From an uncultured Bacilli bacterium (lineage in GTDB: Bacteria; Bacillota_I; Bacilli_A; RF39; UBA660): a DNA stretch of 57,893 nucleotides. The notes beneath the pieces were generated by a model. It worked only from the letters and a program-made list of their open reading frames with translations. It searched no databases and was not told the origin of the DNA. The stretch covers positions 1 to 57,893 of the forward strand of contig CAKOHI010000009.1 of NCBI GenBank assembly GCA_934085585.1. The letters are read 5' to 3'. Shown here one piece after another: positions 18,449-27,060 of the stretch. The position numbers and the translations under genes were made by a program. Position 1 is the stretch's first letter; every line of letters starts with the position of its first letter.

Positions 18449-18466
18449 TATAATATAATAGAGGTG
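18449..18466 (+). promoter_or_regulatory. -10 region and RBS of the cytosine methyltransferase gene
   Basis: Two overlapping TATAAT boxes (18449 and 18454) are followed immediately by GAGGTG and an ATG at 18471. No good -35 is seen. Confidence 0.45.
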
Positions 18467-18470
18467 TAAT

Positions 18471-19667
18471 ATGAAGCAAGAATATACATATACATATATT
18501 GATCTTTTTGCTGGTTGTGGTGGATTATCTTTAGGTTTATGTAATGCAGGATGGCATGGTTTTTTTGCTGTTGAAAAAAATAAAGATGCCTTTGCCACAC
18601 TAGAGCATAATTTGATTATAAATAAAAAACATTTCTCATGGCCTGATTGGTTAAAAGAAGAGGCTATAGATATATATGAGCTAATTAAAAATTATAAAAA
18701 TGAATTATCAAGTTTAAAAGGAAAGGTTGACTTAGTTGTTGGTGGACCTCCGTGTCAAGGTTTTTCTATGGCAGGAAAGAGAATAAAGAATGATGTAAGA
18801 AATAAACTTGTTGCAGCATATATAGAATTTATTGATATTGTAAGGCCTAAAATGTTATTTTTAGAAAATGTTCATGGTTTTACTGTTGGATTTGAACATA
18901 ATAATAAACGTGGAAAACCATATTCTACTATAGTTAAAGAAAAACTGGAAAAACTTGGATACAAAGTTAATTCCAGTATTGTAGATGTTTCAAATTATGG
19001 GGTGCCACAAAGTAGAAAAAGATTTATCTTGGTTGGAACAATAGATGATATTGAAATTAATTTTTTTGAACAATTAAAAAATTTACGTGAAGATTTTTTA
19101 AGAAAAAAAGGTATTTGTCAAAAAATAACTATAGAGGAAGCAATTGGTGATTTATTAAAATCAAATGGTACATATAAAAGTGAAAAAATGAAAAATTTTG
19201 ATTTTGGTAAATATGGAAAAATTGAGTCAAAATATCAAGAATTAATGAGAAAAAATTGTTATGAATATCCTGATAGTCATAGATTTGCAAATCACAATTC
19301 AGAAACTATAAAAATATTTAAAGAATTAATGTTAAAAACCAACAAAATGATGAGAGTTACACCATCAATGAATTTAGTGGAAGGATTTAAAAAAAGGGGA
19401 GTAACTGTTTTAAAACCTAATTGTATATGTCCAACAATTACATCAATTCCAGATGATTTTATTCATTATTGTGAGCCTAGAATACTAACGGTTAGAGAAA
19501 TGGCTCGAATTCAAAGTTTTCCTGATTGGTATGAATTTTGTGGAAAATATACAACAGGTGGTGAATTAAGGAAAAATGACGTGCCAAGATATACTCAGGT
19601 TGCTAATGCAGTTCCTCCACTATTCGCTGAACAAGCTGGTATAATTTTAAAAAGTATGATAAAATAA
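18471..19667 (+). CDS. C5-cytosine DNA methyltransferase
   Basis: 398 residues with the full m5C motif series: I (DLFAGCGGLSLG, residues ~9-20), IV with the catalytic cysteine (GGPPCQGFSMAGKR), VI (LENVHGF), VIII (QSRKRFILVG), a recognition region of about 110 residues, and IX/X (REMARIQSFPDWYEF, YTQVANAVPP). It should methylate cytosine at an unknown site. No restriction nuclease follows; next come a GHKL ATPase and a receiver-type protein. An intrinsic terminator overlaps its stop codon, so downstream expression may be set separately. Confidence 0.92.
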   Translation: MKQEYTYTYIDLFAGCGGLSLGLCNAGWHGFFAVEKNKDAFATLEHNLIINKKHFSWPDWLKEEAIDIYELIKNYKNELSSLKGKVDLVVGGPPCQGFSMAGKRIKNDVRNKLVAAYIEFIDIVRPKMLFLENVHGFTVGFEHNNKRGKPYSTIVKEKLEKLGYKVNSSIVDVSNYGVPQSRKRFILVGTIDDIEINFFEQLKNLREDFLRKKGICQKITIEEAIGDLLKSNGTYKSEKMKNFDFGKYGKIESKYQELMRKNCYEYPDSHRFANHNSETIKIFKELMLKTNKMMRVTPSMNLVEGFKKRGVTVLKPNCICPTITSIPDDFIHYCEPRILTVREMARIQSFPDWYEFCGKYTTGGELRKNDVPRYTQVANAVPPLFAEQAGIILKSMIK

Positions 19668-19693
19668 AAGGTGATTAAACCTTTTATTTTTTT
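19663..19693 (+). terminator. Terminator / attenuator between methyltransferase and ATPase genes
   Basis: AATAAAAGG pairs with CCTTTTATT over an 8-base loop, followed by a T run that reaches the RBS of the next gene. It lowers or conditions read-through into the ATPase-receiver pair. Confidence 0.75.
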
Positions 19694-19710
19694 GTTGGGA
19701 GATGATAATT

Positions 19711-21867
19711 ATGAATAATGAAAAAATGAATTTTAAAATTAGTACTGGATTGAAGAATATAATAGGTAGAGAATTGATAACTAGTGAGGTAGTAGCTGTG
19801 TTTGAATTGGTTAAAAATTCTTTTGATGCCAACTCAAAAAATGTAGACATAGAATTAGATTTAAAAAATCAAAAAATTGTTATTACTGATGATGGAATAG
19901 GAATGTCAAAGAATGATATAGAAAATAAATGGTTGTTTGTTGCTTATTCAGAAAAAAAGGGTATTAATGAAAAAAACGGCAGAAAATATGTTGGTGCTAA
20001 GGGAATTGGAAGGTTTGCCTGTGATAGATTAGGTGCTAACATTAAAATTGTGACAAAAACTATAAAAGAAAAGAATTTCAATGTTTTGGATATAAAATGG
20101 GGAGCATTTGAAAAAAATAATTTAGAAGAGTTTAAAAATATACCTGTATCATATTCTAATATAACAAATTTTAATGGAATAGAAAAATCTGGGACATCAA
20201 TAATTATCAATGATTTAAGAGATAAATGGGATTATGATAGAATAGTCAAATTAAAAAAATCGTTAGAAAAACTTGTAAATCCTTTTGATTCTAATATTGA
20301 TATGAAAATAAAATTAAATATAGTTAGTGATGATGAAAAACTTACTAAATTATCATCATATATTCATAATTCTTTATTTGATGCACTTAGAGAAAAAACA
20401 GTATGTATTAATGCAGAATTTGATGAAAAAATAACAGTAAAATTAGAAGAACATGGTAATTTAATTTATAATATCGTAAAGAAAGAAAATGATACGGGTT
20501 TGGATGGTATAAAAATATGTATATATTATCTTAATCCAATTGCAAAATCAAATTTTACAAGATTAATGGGTACTGAACCTAAGAATTATGGTAGTATATT
20601 TGTATATAAAAATAAATTTAGAATATATCCGTATGGTGAAATTAATAATGATACCTTAGGACTTGACACAAGGAAAACACAGGGATATAGTAGATACTTA
20701 GGAAATAGAGAAATCGTTGGATATATATCTATAGTTGATCCGAAAAATAGATTCGTCGAAGTAAGCTCAAGGGATAGAGGCTTTATTGAAAATTCAGCAT
20801 ATCAGATTTTGACAAGTGTATATATGGAATATGCACATAAACCATTGGAGAAATATATTAATCTAATTAATTGGGGTTATGACCAATCAAATAATAAAGA
20901 AATAACTATTAGTGACATAAATATAGAGGATAGCAAATTAATTTTGCCAACATTTATAAAAGATAATGATTATAATATTGAAATAAATAATAATATTTTA
21001 AAAGATAAAACTCCTAATATTGAAAAAGTATTAACAGATGCTATGAGTCAAAAAAATTTATCTCCTAATGATATTAAAGACATATTTAAGAAGAGCAAAG
21101 ATACTATAATGATGACTAAAAAAATCATTAAGGAACAAGAAAAACTTGTAAATGTGAAAGACGAAAAAATATCAGGATTGGAAAATCAAAATCTTTTATT
21201 AAGAAATTTGAGTAAAGATGAAGATATTTTACAAGCTGAAGTTACCCACCATGTTTCTAAAATGTCTAATGAATTGAATAGTTGCATTGAAAACATAGCT
21301 GATAGTATTGATTATAAAAAGCAGCCTGAAATATTAGTTGAATTATCTAAAATTAAATTAATATCAGATAAAATGAGAGTTTTTAATCAAGTCATATTAA
21401 AAGGAAATTTCAAATCAAAAGGTAAAAGTAAAATTAATTTATTTGAATATTGGAATTTTTATTTTACTAGTTCCAGTTATATATCAAATTTATCTAAAAC
21501 AAGAAATTTAAGCCTTCATGCAGGAAAAGATTATAATCATGATTTATTTAATTGTGATGTTGATGTATATGATATGTCTGTAATAATTGATAATTTGATA
21601 TCAAATGCTATTGATTTTAACGCAACAATAATTGATGTATGTTTTGAAAAAGATGAAATAAGATTTTTTTCAAATACACAACAAATCAATGAAGAAAATA
21701 TAAATAGTATTTTTGAATTAGGCTTTTCTACTAAAGAAGGTGGAACAGGAATTGGATTATACCAAATAAAGAGAATTCTGAAAAAATACAAATGGGAAAT
21801 ATCTGTTAATAATCAAAAAAATGGTGTGGAATTTATTATTAAAGTTGGTGAAATCAATGAGAAGTAA
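19711..21867 (+). CDS. Double-GHKL ATPase: paraMORC/HSP90-like domain plus histidine-kinase-like core
   Basis: 718 residues from the ATG at 19711, placed by GGGAG at 19697. The N-terminal ATPase has all GHKL motifs: ELVKNSFDAN (N box, 32-41), TDDGIGM (59-65) and GAKGIGRFA (95-103), followed by an S5-like region with SSRDRGFI. A coiled coil lies near 450-505. HHVSKM (H513/H514) is a candidate phospho-accepting helix. A second ATPase fold follows, with DNLISNAIDF (N box) and GGTGIGLYQIKRI (G box, ~676-688), as in histidine kinases. Such ATPases of the paraMORC type are known beside restriction-modification genes. The protein appears soluble. The receiver gene overlaps its end by 11 bases. Confidence 0.8.
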   Translation: MNNEKMNFKISTGLKNIIGRELITSEVVAVFELVKNSFDANSKNVDIELDLKNQKIVITDDGIGMSKNDIENKWLFVAYSEKKGINEKNGRKYVGAKGIGRFACDRLGANIKIVTKTIKEKNFNVLDIKWGAFEKNNLEEFKNIPVSYSNITNFNGIEKSGTSIIINDLRDKWDYDRIVKLKKSLEKLVNPFDSNIDMKIKLNIVSDDEKLTKLSSYIHNSLFDALREKTVCINAEFDEKITVKLEEHGNLIYNIVKKENDTGLDGIKICIYYLNPIAKSNFTRLMGTEPKNYGSIFVYKNKFRIYPYGEINNDTLGLDTRKTQGYSRYLGNREIVGYISIVDPKNRFVEVSSRDRGFIENSAYQILTSVYMEYAHKPLEKYINLINWGYDQSNNKEITISDINIEDSKLILPTFIKDNDYNIEINNNILKDKTPNIEKVLTDAMSQKNLSPNDIKDIFKKSKDTIMMTKKIIKEQEKLVNVKDEKISGLENQNLLLRNLSKDEDILQAEVTHHVSKMSNELNSCIENIADSIDYKKQPEILVELSKIKLISDKMRVFNQVILKGNFKSKGKSKINLFEYWNFYFTSSSYISNLSKTRNLSLHAGKDYNHDLFNCDVDVYDMSVIIDNLISNAIDFNATIIDVCFEKDEIRFFSNTQQINEENINSIFELGFSTKEGGTGIGLYQIKRILKKYKWEISVNNQKNGVEFIIKVGEINEK

Positions 21868-22792
21868 TTATAATATTTTATGGCTAGATGATGATTTTGA
21901 GGATGATACATCATTTTTGAAAAGACTAGTTTTAAAAACTGAAAGATATTTAAAAGAAAAAGGATATGTCCCTAACATTATTAAGGTGAGTAATAAGCAT
22001 GATGCTTTACAAGAAATAGGTTATAATAAAAAAATTGACTTGTTCTTAAGTGATTATAATATAAGTGAAGCTGATCAATTTAGTGGATTTGATTTTCTTA
22101 TTGAAACTAGAAAACATTATAAACAAGAAATGTTATTATATTCAAATCAAGATGAGCAACAATTAAAAAAACACATAATTGATTATTTGTTTGAAGATAG
22201 TACACCACTTGAGTATTTCAGTAAATTTATTTTCAAATCGACAATAAACTTATTCGATTCGATAAAATCAATAATAGATTTAACATTAATAAGATGGAAT
22301 GAATTAAATGCTATGAGAGGATTGTATCTTTCTGAAACTAGTCAAATCCATCATGATGCGAAAAAATATATACAGGAAAATATACCTGATACCTCATTAG
22401 TTAATAATTTTTGTAGAAATTATACTACGAAAAGAAATAGAGCGAGGAGAAAAAATCAAATTATAGAAATACTAAATGGAATAATTGATTATGATGATTC
22501 TATTTTTGATTTTTATGAAATACAATGCGTTTTATCTGATAATCAAAATAATTTATATAATATATGGGATGAAGTAAGGAATATCAGAAATGGGTGTGCG
22601 CATGTTAAACAATCTAGAAATTCAGATGGTGAAAATTATATAACATTGATGAATAGTCAGCTTGAAATAAAAGAATCTGAAATAGATGTATATAGAAAAA
22701 AATTATTAGATTTTGTTGAAAAATATTATGAAAATTATCCACCATCTGTCGAGGAAAATAATGTTGAAGTAAATTTGGAAATACATAGTTAA
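21857..22792 (+). CDS. Receiver-domain protein with C-terminal HEPN-like motif
   Basis: 311 residues from the ATG at 21857 (GGTGA at 21847). The first ~125 residues read as a response-regulator receiver: acidic pocket LWLDDD (D11-D13), phospho-acceptor FLSDYN (D66), LLYSNQ (Ser at the switch position) and the lysine of FKST. There is no DNA-binding output domain. The C-terminal half is helical and carries VRNIRNGCAHVKQ, with R244 and H249 forming the R-N-x3-H signature of HEPN RNases. Overlap with the upstream ATPase/kinase gene implies coupled translation and a partner pair. I infer an RNA-targeting effector switched by phosphorylation or by binding the ATPase. Confidence 0.7.
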   Translation: MRSNYNILWLDDDFEDDTSFLKRLVLKTERYLKEKGYVPNIIKVSNKHDALQEIGYNKKIDLFLSDYNISEADQFSGFDFLIETRKHYKQEMLLYSNQDEQQLKKHIIDYLFEDSTPLEYFSKFIFKSTINLFDSIKSIIDLTLIRWNELNAMRGLYLSETSQIHHDAKKYIQENIPDTSLVNNFCRNYTTKRNRARRKNQIIEILNGIIDYDDSIFDFYEIQCVLSDNQNNLYNIWDEVRNIRNGCAHVKQSRNSDGENYITLMNSQLEIKESEIDVYRKKLLDFVEKYYENYPPSVEENNVEVNLEIHS

Positions 22793-22933
22793 TGTGAGTA
22801 ATATTTATAAAAAATGTTTTCTATCAAATTAAAAATATTAATTTTTTATGGCAAGTATTTAATTGAAGTATAATTATTTATAATGTCATGTTGTCATTTA
22901 AAATAAAAAAGTTAGACAATATTTCAATCCATA

Positions 22934-22995
22934 AAATTGTGTTAAGTTTAAATCACGTTGATATTACGGGTTTGTTAAAAGCCTCTTTTTTGATA
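22934..22995 (+). repeat. Imperfect direct repeat, left of the Fic gene
   Basis: AAATTGTGTTAAGTTTAAAT to CCTCTTTTTTGATA, about 62 bases. A diverged copy lies at 24233-24302, sharing the runs GATATTA-x-GGG and CTCTTTTTT. The two copies flank the Fic gene. Confidence 0.5.
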
Positions 22996-23000
22996 ATTTT

Positions 23001-23047
23001 TTCAAAGTGCAATACAATGCTTCAAAGTGCAAAAATTGCACTTTGAA
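23001..23047 (+). promoter_or_regulatory. Three-site operator upstream of the Fic gene
   Basis: TTCAAAGTGCAA occurs at 23001-23012 and 23021-23032, and inverted (TTGCACTTTGAA) at 23036-23047. The last two form a perfect 12-base inverted repeat with a 3-base spacer. The -35 box starts at 23049, so a bound protein would block the polymerase. The same set recurs at 23938-23986 inside the gene. Confidence 0.75.
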
Positions 23048-23048
23048 A

Positions 23049-23077
23049 TTGATAAAATAGATAAAATGTGGTATAAT
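23049..23077 (+). promoter_or_regulatory. Promoter of the Fic gene
   Basis: TTGATA (23049), 17-base spacer, TATAAT (23072), directly adjoining the operator. AGGAGG follows at 23088. Confidence 0.75.
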
Positions 23078-23102
23078 ATCAATAGTTAGGAGGATGAACC
23101 TT

Positions 23103-24161
23103 ATGGAAAAAAAAGAAAAATGGAATTTAGAATTATCTGAATATATAAAACAAGGTGAACCTACTCAAGTAGAAAAAACAAAAGCTTGGGAAACAGCTAT
23201 AGGACTTCAAGAAGTAGATGGATTAAAACCTTCAAATTATTTAGTTGAAACAGCTAAAGAACATATTGAAGGAAAGATTGATTTAGAAGAAGTTAAAGAA
23301 AGAATCAATAATTACTATAAAGTTTTAGATAATAGAAAATCTGAAGAAAAAGAAAATAGTGAAGAAGCAGATAAAGTATCAGTAAGAATTACAGAAATAT
23401 TAAGTGATAAATCATTTAATTTTAATCCTACGGAGTTGATAAGTATTCATAAAAGATTATTTACTGGAGTATATGAACATGCAGGTATTGTAAGAAATTA
23501 TAATTTTACAAAAGATGAATGGGTTTTAAATGAAGATACGGTTACATATTCTTCCTTCGAAAATATTATGCCAGCATTAGAATATGATTTTGAACAAGAA
23601 AGAAATTTTTCATATAAAGATTTATCATTTGACGAATCAATAAAACATTTATGTAGATTTACTTCAAATATATGGCAAGTACATCCTTTTTGCGAAGGTA
23701 ATACCAGAACAACTGCAGTTTTTATTATTAAATATTTAAGAACATTTGGATTTAATATTAATGATGAGGTATTTGCAAATAATTCTTGGTATTTTCGAAA
23801 TTCATTAGTTAGAGCTAACTATAAAAATTTTGAAAAAAATATATTTGAAGATATAAGCTATTTAGAAAAATTCTTTTATAATCTTTTATCAAATACAAAA
23901 TATGAATTAAAAAATAGATATACACATGTTGATTATGTTCAAAGTGCAACGAACTCAGATTTAAAGTGCAAAGATTGCACTTTAGAAGAACAAGCTATAT
24001 TAAATGTAATTAGAGAAAATTCAACTATTAAGCAAGAAAAAATTGCACAGATTATTGGTAAATCATTAAGAACTGTAAAGACTAGAATGATTGAAATGCA
24101 AGAAAAAGGATTAATATCTAGAAAAAATGGAAAAAGGAATGGAGAATGGGAAATTTTATAA
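23103..24161 (+). CDS. Fic-domain protein with VbhA-like N-terminus and winged-helix C-terminus
   Basis: 352 residues from the ATG at 23103; an ATG at 23094 would fall within the AGGAGG. An antitoxin-VbhA-like helical segment comes first (GLQEVDGLKPSNYLVETA, IEGKIDLEEV; residues ~28-65). The Fic domain follows with its complete active site HPFCEGNTRT (194-203), so AMP or another nucleotide phosphate could be transferred to a protein target. A short linker (279-295) is encoded by an operator copy. The C-terminus is a winged helix (EEQAILNVIRENSTIKQEKI to GKSLRTVKTRM). The helix probably binds the TTCAAAGTGCAA operators, giving autorepression. It may be an immunity or toxin-antitoxin-like module. 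Confidence 0.88.
   Translation: MEKKEKWNLELSEYIKQGEPTQVEKTKAWETAIGLQEVDGLKPSNYLVETAKEHIEGKIDLEEVKERINNYYKVLDNRKSEEKENSEEADKVSVRITEILSDKSFNFNPTELISIHKRLFTGVYEHAGIVRNYNFTKDEWVLNEDTVTYSSFENIMPALEYDFEQERNFSYKDLSFDESIKHLCRFTSNIWQVHPFCEGNTRTTAVFIIKYLRTFGFNINDEVFANNSWYFRNSLVRANYKNFEKNIFEDISYLEKFFYNLLSNTKYELKNRYTHVDYVQSATNSDLKCKDCTLEEQAILNVIRENSTIKQEKIAQIIGKSLRTVKTRMIEMQEKGLISRKNGKRNGEWEIL
23938..23986 (+). promoter_or_regulatory. Copy of the three-site operator inside the Fic coding sequence
   Basis: TTCAAAGTGCAA (23938), TTTAAAGTGCAA (23960) and inverted TTGCACTTTAGA (23975). The order, orientation and 3-base spacer are as in the promoter operator; the first interval is 22 bases instead of 20. It encodes the linker before the winged helix. 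Confidence 0.7.
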
Positions 24162-24168
24162 TAAAAAA

Positions 24169-24194
24169 ACTGATGAGTATTTCTACCCATCAGT
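24169..24194 (-). terminator. Hairpin oriented as a minus-strand terminator
   Basis: ACTGATG paired with CATCAGT. A run of seven A on the plus strand just before it makes a T tail on the minus strand only. No minus-strand gene lies to its right, so its purpose is unclear. Confidence 0.45.
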
Positions 24195-24731
24195 CACCCA
24201 TCAAATTGTGTTAAATTTGCCATTTTTTAGTTAAATTGTATTAAACTTAAAATGAATTATATGTCGATATTATGGGCTTTTCAACGAGTCTCTTTTTTCA
24301 TAGAATTGCCCCCAGAAGAGAACAAATTTCTGAATGTACAACAAGTTTTTTTGTAAATAGTAAAATAAAATGTAAGAAAATGACAAAATATTCATGTAAA
24401 GTTTTATAATTAATTTATTGCTAAAATTAAAATTTAAGTCAATTGTATTAGATAAGACTATATTAAATTGTAAATTAAACCAAACTAGTTAATTGTTAAA
24501 TAAAAAGTTTTATATTTCAAGCATACATTAAAAAACACTTAATTTGTAAAATGTAACAAAATAAAATGTCGTTTTTTCTTCGTTCATGGGTGATTACAGA
24601 ATAAATGATAAATATGGTTTCTAGCTTATCAACTTGTAGAACTGTGATAAACTCATTAATAATAACTTACAAAGCCACCTAGACATATTTTCAAAATTAT
24701 ATTATCATAAATACATGAAAGGATTGATATA
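24195..24731. other. Gene-free stretch of 537 bases with repeat copy
   Basis: Contains a short copy of the Fic-flanking repeat (24203-24221) and the longer right copy (24233-24302), then AT-rich sequence with no open frame above about 30 codons, no RNA gene and no clear promoter except AT-rich boxes near 24700. It probably marks the right border of the accessory region. Confidence 0.45.
24233..24302 (+). repeat. Imperfect direct repeat, right of the Fic gene
   Basis: AAATTGTATTAAACTTAAAA to CTCTTTTTTCATA; partner of 22934-22995, with a short insertion relative to it and roughly two thirds identity by eye. Confidence 0.5.
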
Positions 24732-25616
24732 ATGAAAAGTAAAGTATATTTTACAAAAGAAATAACAAGTGAAAGTTTAGTTAAAATTTATGAAAGTTTA
24801 AATCACGAACTAAAAGAAAAAGTTGCAGTTAAAATTTCTACCGGAGAACCTGGTGGACATAATTTTTTAAATCCAAATTTAATTAAAGCTTTAGTAAATA
24901 AATTAAATGGTACAATCGTAGAATGTTGTACTGCTTATGCTGGAAAAAGAATGCATCCGAGTGATCACTGGCAAGTTATCAAAAACCATGGTTTTTATGA
25001 CATAGCTCCATGCGATATTATGGATGAGGACGGTGAAATTAAAATTCCTATAAATGGTGGAAAACACTTAAAGGGCATAAACTATGTTGGTAGTCATATT
25101 AAAAATTATGATTCAATGCTAATGTTATCTCATTTTAAAGGACACATAATGGGGGGCTTCGGCGGAGCTCTAAAAAATATGTCAATCGGAGTTGCTTCCA
25201 AAAATGGTAAAGCATGGATTCATTCTGCAGGAAAGACAACTGTACCAGATGAATGCTGTAAATTAGAAACTAAACAAGATGATTTTCTAGAAAGTATGGC
25301 TGAAGCAGATAAATCTGTCGTGGACTACTTGAATCCTGAAAATATTGTTTATATAAACGTTGCCAATAATATTTCAATAGATTGTGATTGCGATAATAAT
25401 CCAAAAGATCCAGAAATTGCAGATATAGGAATATTTGCATCCCTAGACCCAGTTGCTTTAGATAAATGTTGTTATGATACTATTATGAATTTAACTGAAA
25501 ATGGTGCAAACTCTTTAAGGATGCGAATGCTTGATAAAAATGCAATTCATATTGTGGAAGAAGCAGAAAGACTAGGTTTAGGTACAACTCTATATGAACT
25601 AGTAAGTATTGATTGA
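24732..25616 (+). CDS. DUF362 family protein
   Basis: 294 residues. Family marks are VAVKISTGEPGGHNFLNP near the start, SHIKNYDSMLMLSHFKGHIM with GGFGGALKNMSIGVASK, and SLDPVALDKCCYD. Many DUF362 proteins carry a ferredoxin domain; none is present here, although there are scattered cysteines (ECCTAY, DECCKL, CDCDNN). The reaction is not known for the family. RBS AAAGGA, ATG start. It is followed after 7 bases by the CinA-like gene, so the two probably share a message. Confidence 0.85.
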   Translation: MKSKVYFTKEITSESLVKIYESLNHELKEKVAVKISTGEPGGHNFLNPNLIKALVNKLNGTIVECCTAYAGKRMHPSDHWQVIKNHGFYDIAPCDIMDEDGEIKIPINGGKHLKGINYVGSHIKNYDSMLMLSHFKGHIMGGFGGALKNMSIGVASKNGKAWIHSAGKTTVPDECCKLETKQDDFLESMAEADKSVVDYLNPENIVYINVANNISIDCDCDNNPKDPEIADIGIFASLDPVALDKCCYDTIMNLTENGANSLRMRMLDKNAIHIVEEAERLGLGTTLYELVSID

Positions 25617-25623
25617 GGTTATT

Positions 25624-26106
25624 ATGAAATTAGAAGAAATAGTAAAAATATTAACAGAACAAAATAAAACTGTATCCACGATGGAATCTTGTACCGGCGG
25701 AGCTCTTGCTAATGCCATTACAAATATCCCTGGAGCTAGTGAAATTCTAAAATTTAGTGCAGTAACTTATTCAAATGAATTTAAAATAAAAATGGGAGTT
25801 TCTAAAGATATAATTGATACATATTCAGTTTATAGTATGGAAACAGCCATAGAAATGAGTAAAAAAATATCTGAATTTACCAATTCTAATTATGGAATAG
25901 GTATAACAGGTAAACTAAATAGATTAGATCCTCATAACTTATCTGGTGATGATAGCACAGTTTATTTTAGCATACATAATAAAGATACCAACACTAATTA
26001 TAATGATTCATTAAAAGTAACAAAAGAAACTAGAAAAGAAAATAAAGAAGAAGTAATAGAAAAAATAATTGATAAATTTTATGAGATATTAAAAAAAGAA
26101 GACTAA
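25624..26106 (+). CDS. CinA C-terminal-domain protein (nicotinamide-nucleotide amidase-like)
   Basis: 160 residues from the ATG at 25624, set by GAGG at 25615. It matches the stand-alone amidase half of CinA: VSTMESCTGGALANAI, GASEILKFSAVTYSNEFK, and GIGITGKLNR. The usual GIAGPGGG following the GIT is replaced by a different loop. The family deamidates NMN to nicotinate mononucleotide in pyridine-nucleotide recycling. Its stop overlaps the converging radical SAM gene by 4 bases. Confidence 0.8.
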   Translation: MKLEEIVKILTEQNKTVSTMESCTGGALANAITNIPGASEILKFSAVTYSNEFKIKMGVSKDIIDTYSVYSMETAIEMSKKISEFTNSNYGIGITGKLNRLDPHNLSGDDSTVYFSIHNKDTNTNYNDSLKVTKETRKENKEEVIEKIIDKFYEILKKED

Positions 26107-27014
26107 AGCAAGTCCCCTTGATAAATATTTCTCTTAACCATTTCTTTATCTATATCATTTAAAACTACAAACTTCTTTATAAGCCAATCCGGAGCAATCA
26201 ACTCATCTAAAGTTGGGTCTCCAGTTATTCTCATTATAACAATATCTTGATTTAAAAGTCTTAATTGATCACAAACAATATCAATATATTCCTCTTTAGT
26301 TAGAATATGAAATTTATCTTTTTCATAAATACTAGCTAAAGGGGTATTTTTTGCTACATAAAGCATATGTATTTTAATTCCATCAATCCCACAGTCGTTA
26401 ACAAATTTTATTGTATTTAACATATCTTCTTTAACTTCATAAGGAAGTCCATTTATAATGTGAGCAACTACAAATATATTTCTTTTATGTAATTTTTTTA
26501 CAGCATCCATAAAAACCTCGCTATTATGTCCACGATTTATAAAATTTAATGTATTATTATTACTACTTTGTAAGCCAAGTTCGACGATTAAGAATGTTTT
26601 TTTATTTAGTTCATTTAAATAATCTAGCCATTCATCTGTTAAACAATCAGGCCTAGTAGCAATATCTATTCCTACAATTTTAGGTAATAATAACAACTTA
26701 TCAACATAACCTTTAACTAGATTTTTATCATTATATGTATTAGTACCAGACTGAAAATAAGGTATATATAAACTATCTGGCCATTTTTGTTCCATAACTT
26801 TTCTACCATTTTCAAATTGTTCTAAAATATCAAGATTACCATCACTAATACTTGCAGTAGATTTGTTAGAACAATAAATACAACCTCCATTAACTTGGTT
26901 AGGACACATACTATTTATATCTAAAGGAACTTTAAATACTTTTTGACCAAATTTCTTTTTAAAGAAATAATTTAAAGTATAATATCTTTTATTATCTAAA
27001 GTATTTTTAAACAT
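26103..27014 (-). CDS. TIGR01212-family radical SAM protein (YtqA/YhcC type)
   Basis: 303 residues, starting at the ATG at 27014 because AGGTGG lies 6 bases upstream. It begins NKRYYTLNYFFKKKFGQKVF, the typical opening, and has the cluster C-x7-C-x2-C (MCPNQVNGGCIYCSNKSTAS), YFQSGTNTY, IDIATRPDCL and ELGLQSSNNNTLNFINRGH. Members act on an unidentified, probably RNA-related, substrate; in other Firmicutes ytqA lies beside ytqB, whose homologue here is at 40173. Confidence 0.9.
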   Translation of the reverse strand: MFKNTLDNKRYYTLNYFFKKKFGQKVFKVPLDINSMCPNQVNGGCIYCSNKSTASISDGNLDILEQFENGRKVMEQKWPDSLYIPYFQSGTNTYNDKNLVKGYVDKLLLLPKIVGIDIATRPDCLTDEWLDYLNELNKKTFLIVELGLQSSNNNTLNFINRGHNSEVFMDAVKKLHKRNIFVVAHIINGLPYEVKEDMLNTIKFVNDCGIDGIKIHMLYVAKNTPLASIYEKDKFHILTKEEYIDIVCDQLRLLNQDIVIMRITGDPTLDELIAPDWLIKKFVVLNDIDKEMVKRNIYQGDLL

Positions 27015-27060
27015 ATTACCACCTGCCAATATTTTAACATGTAAAAATATAAAATTAAAG

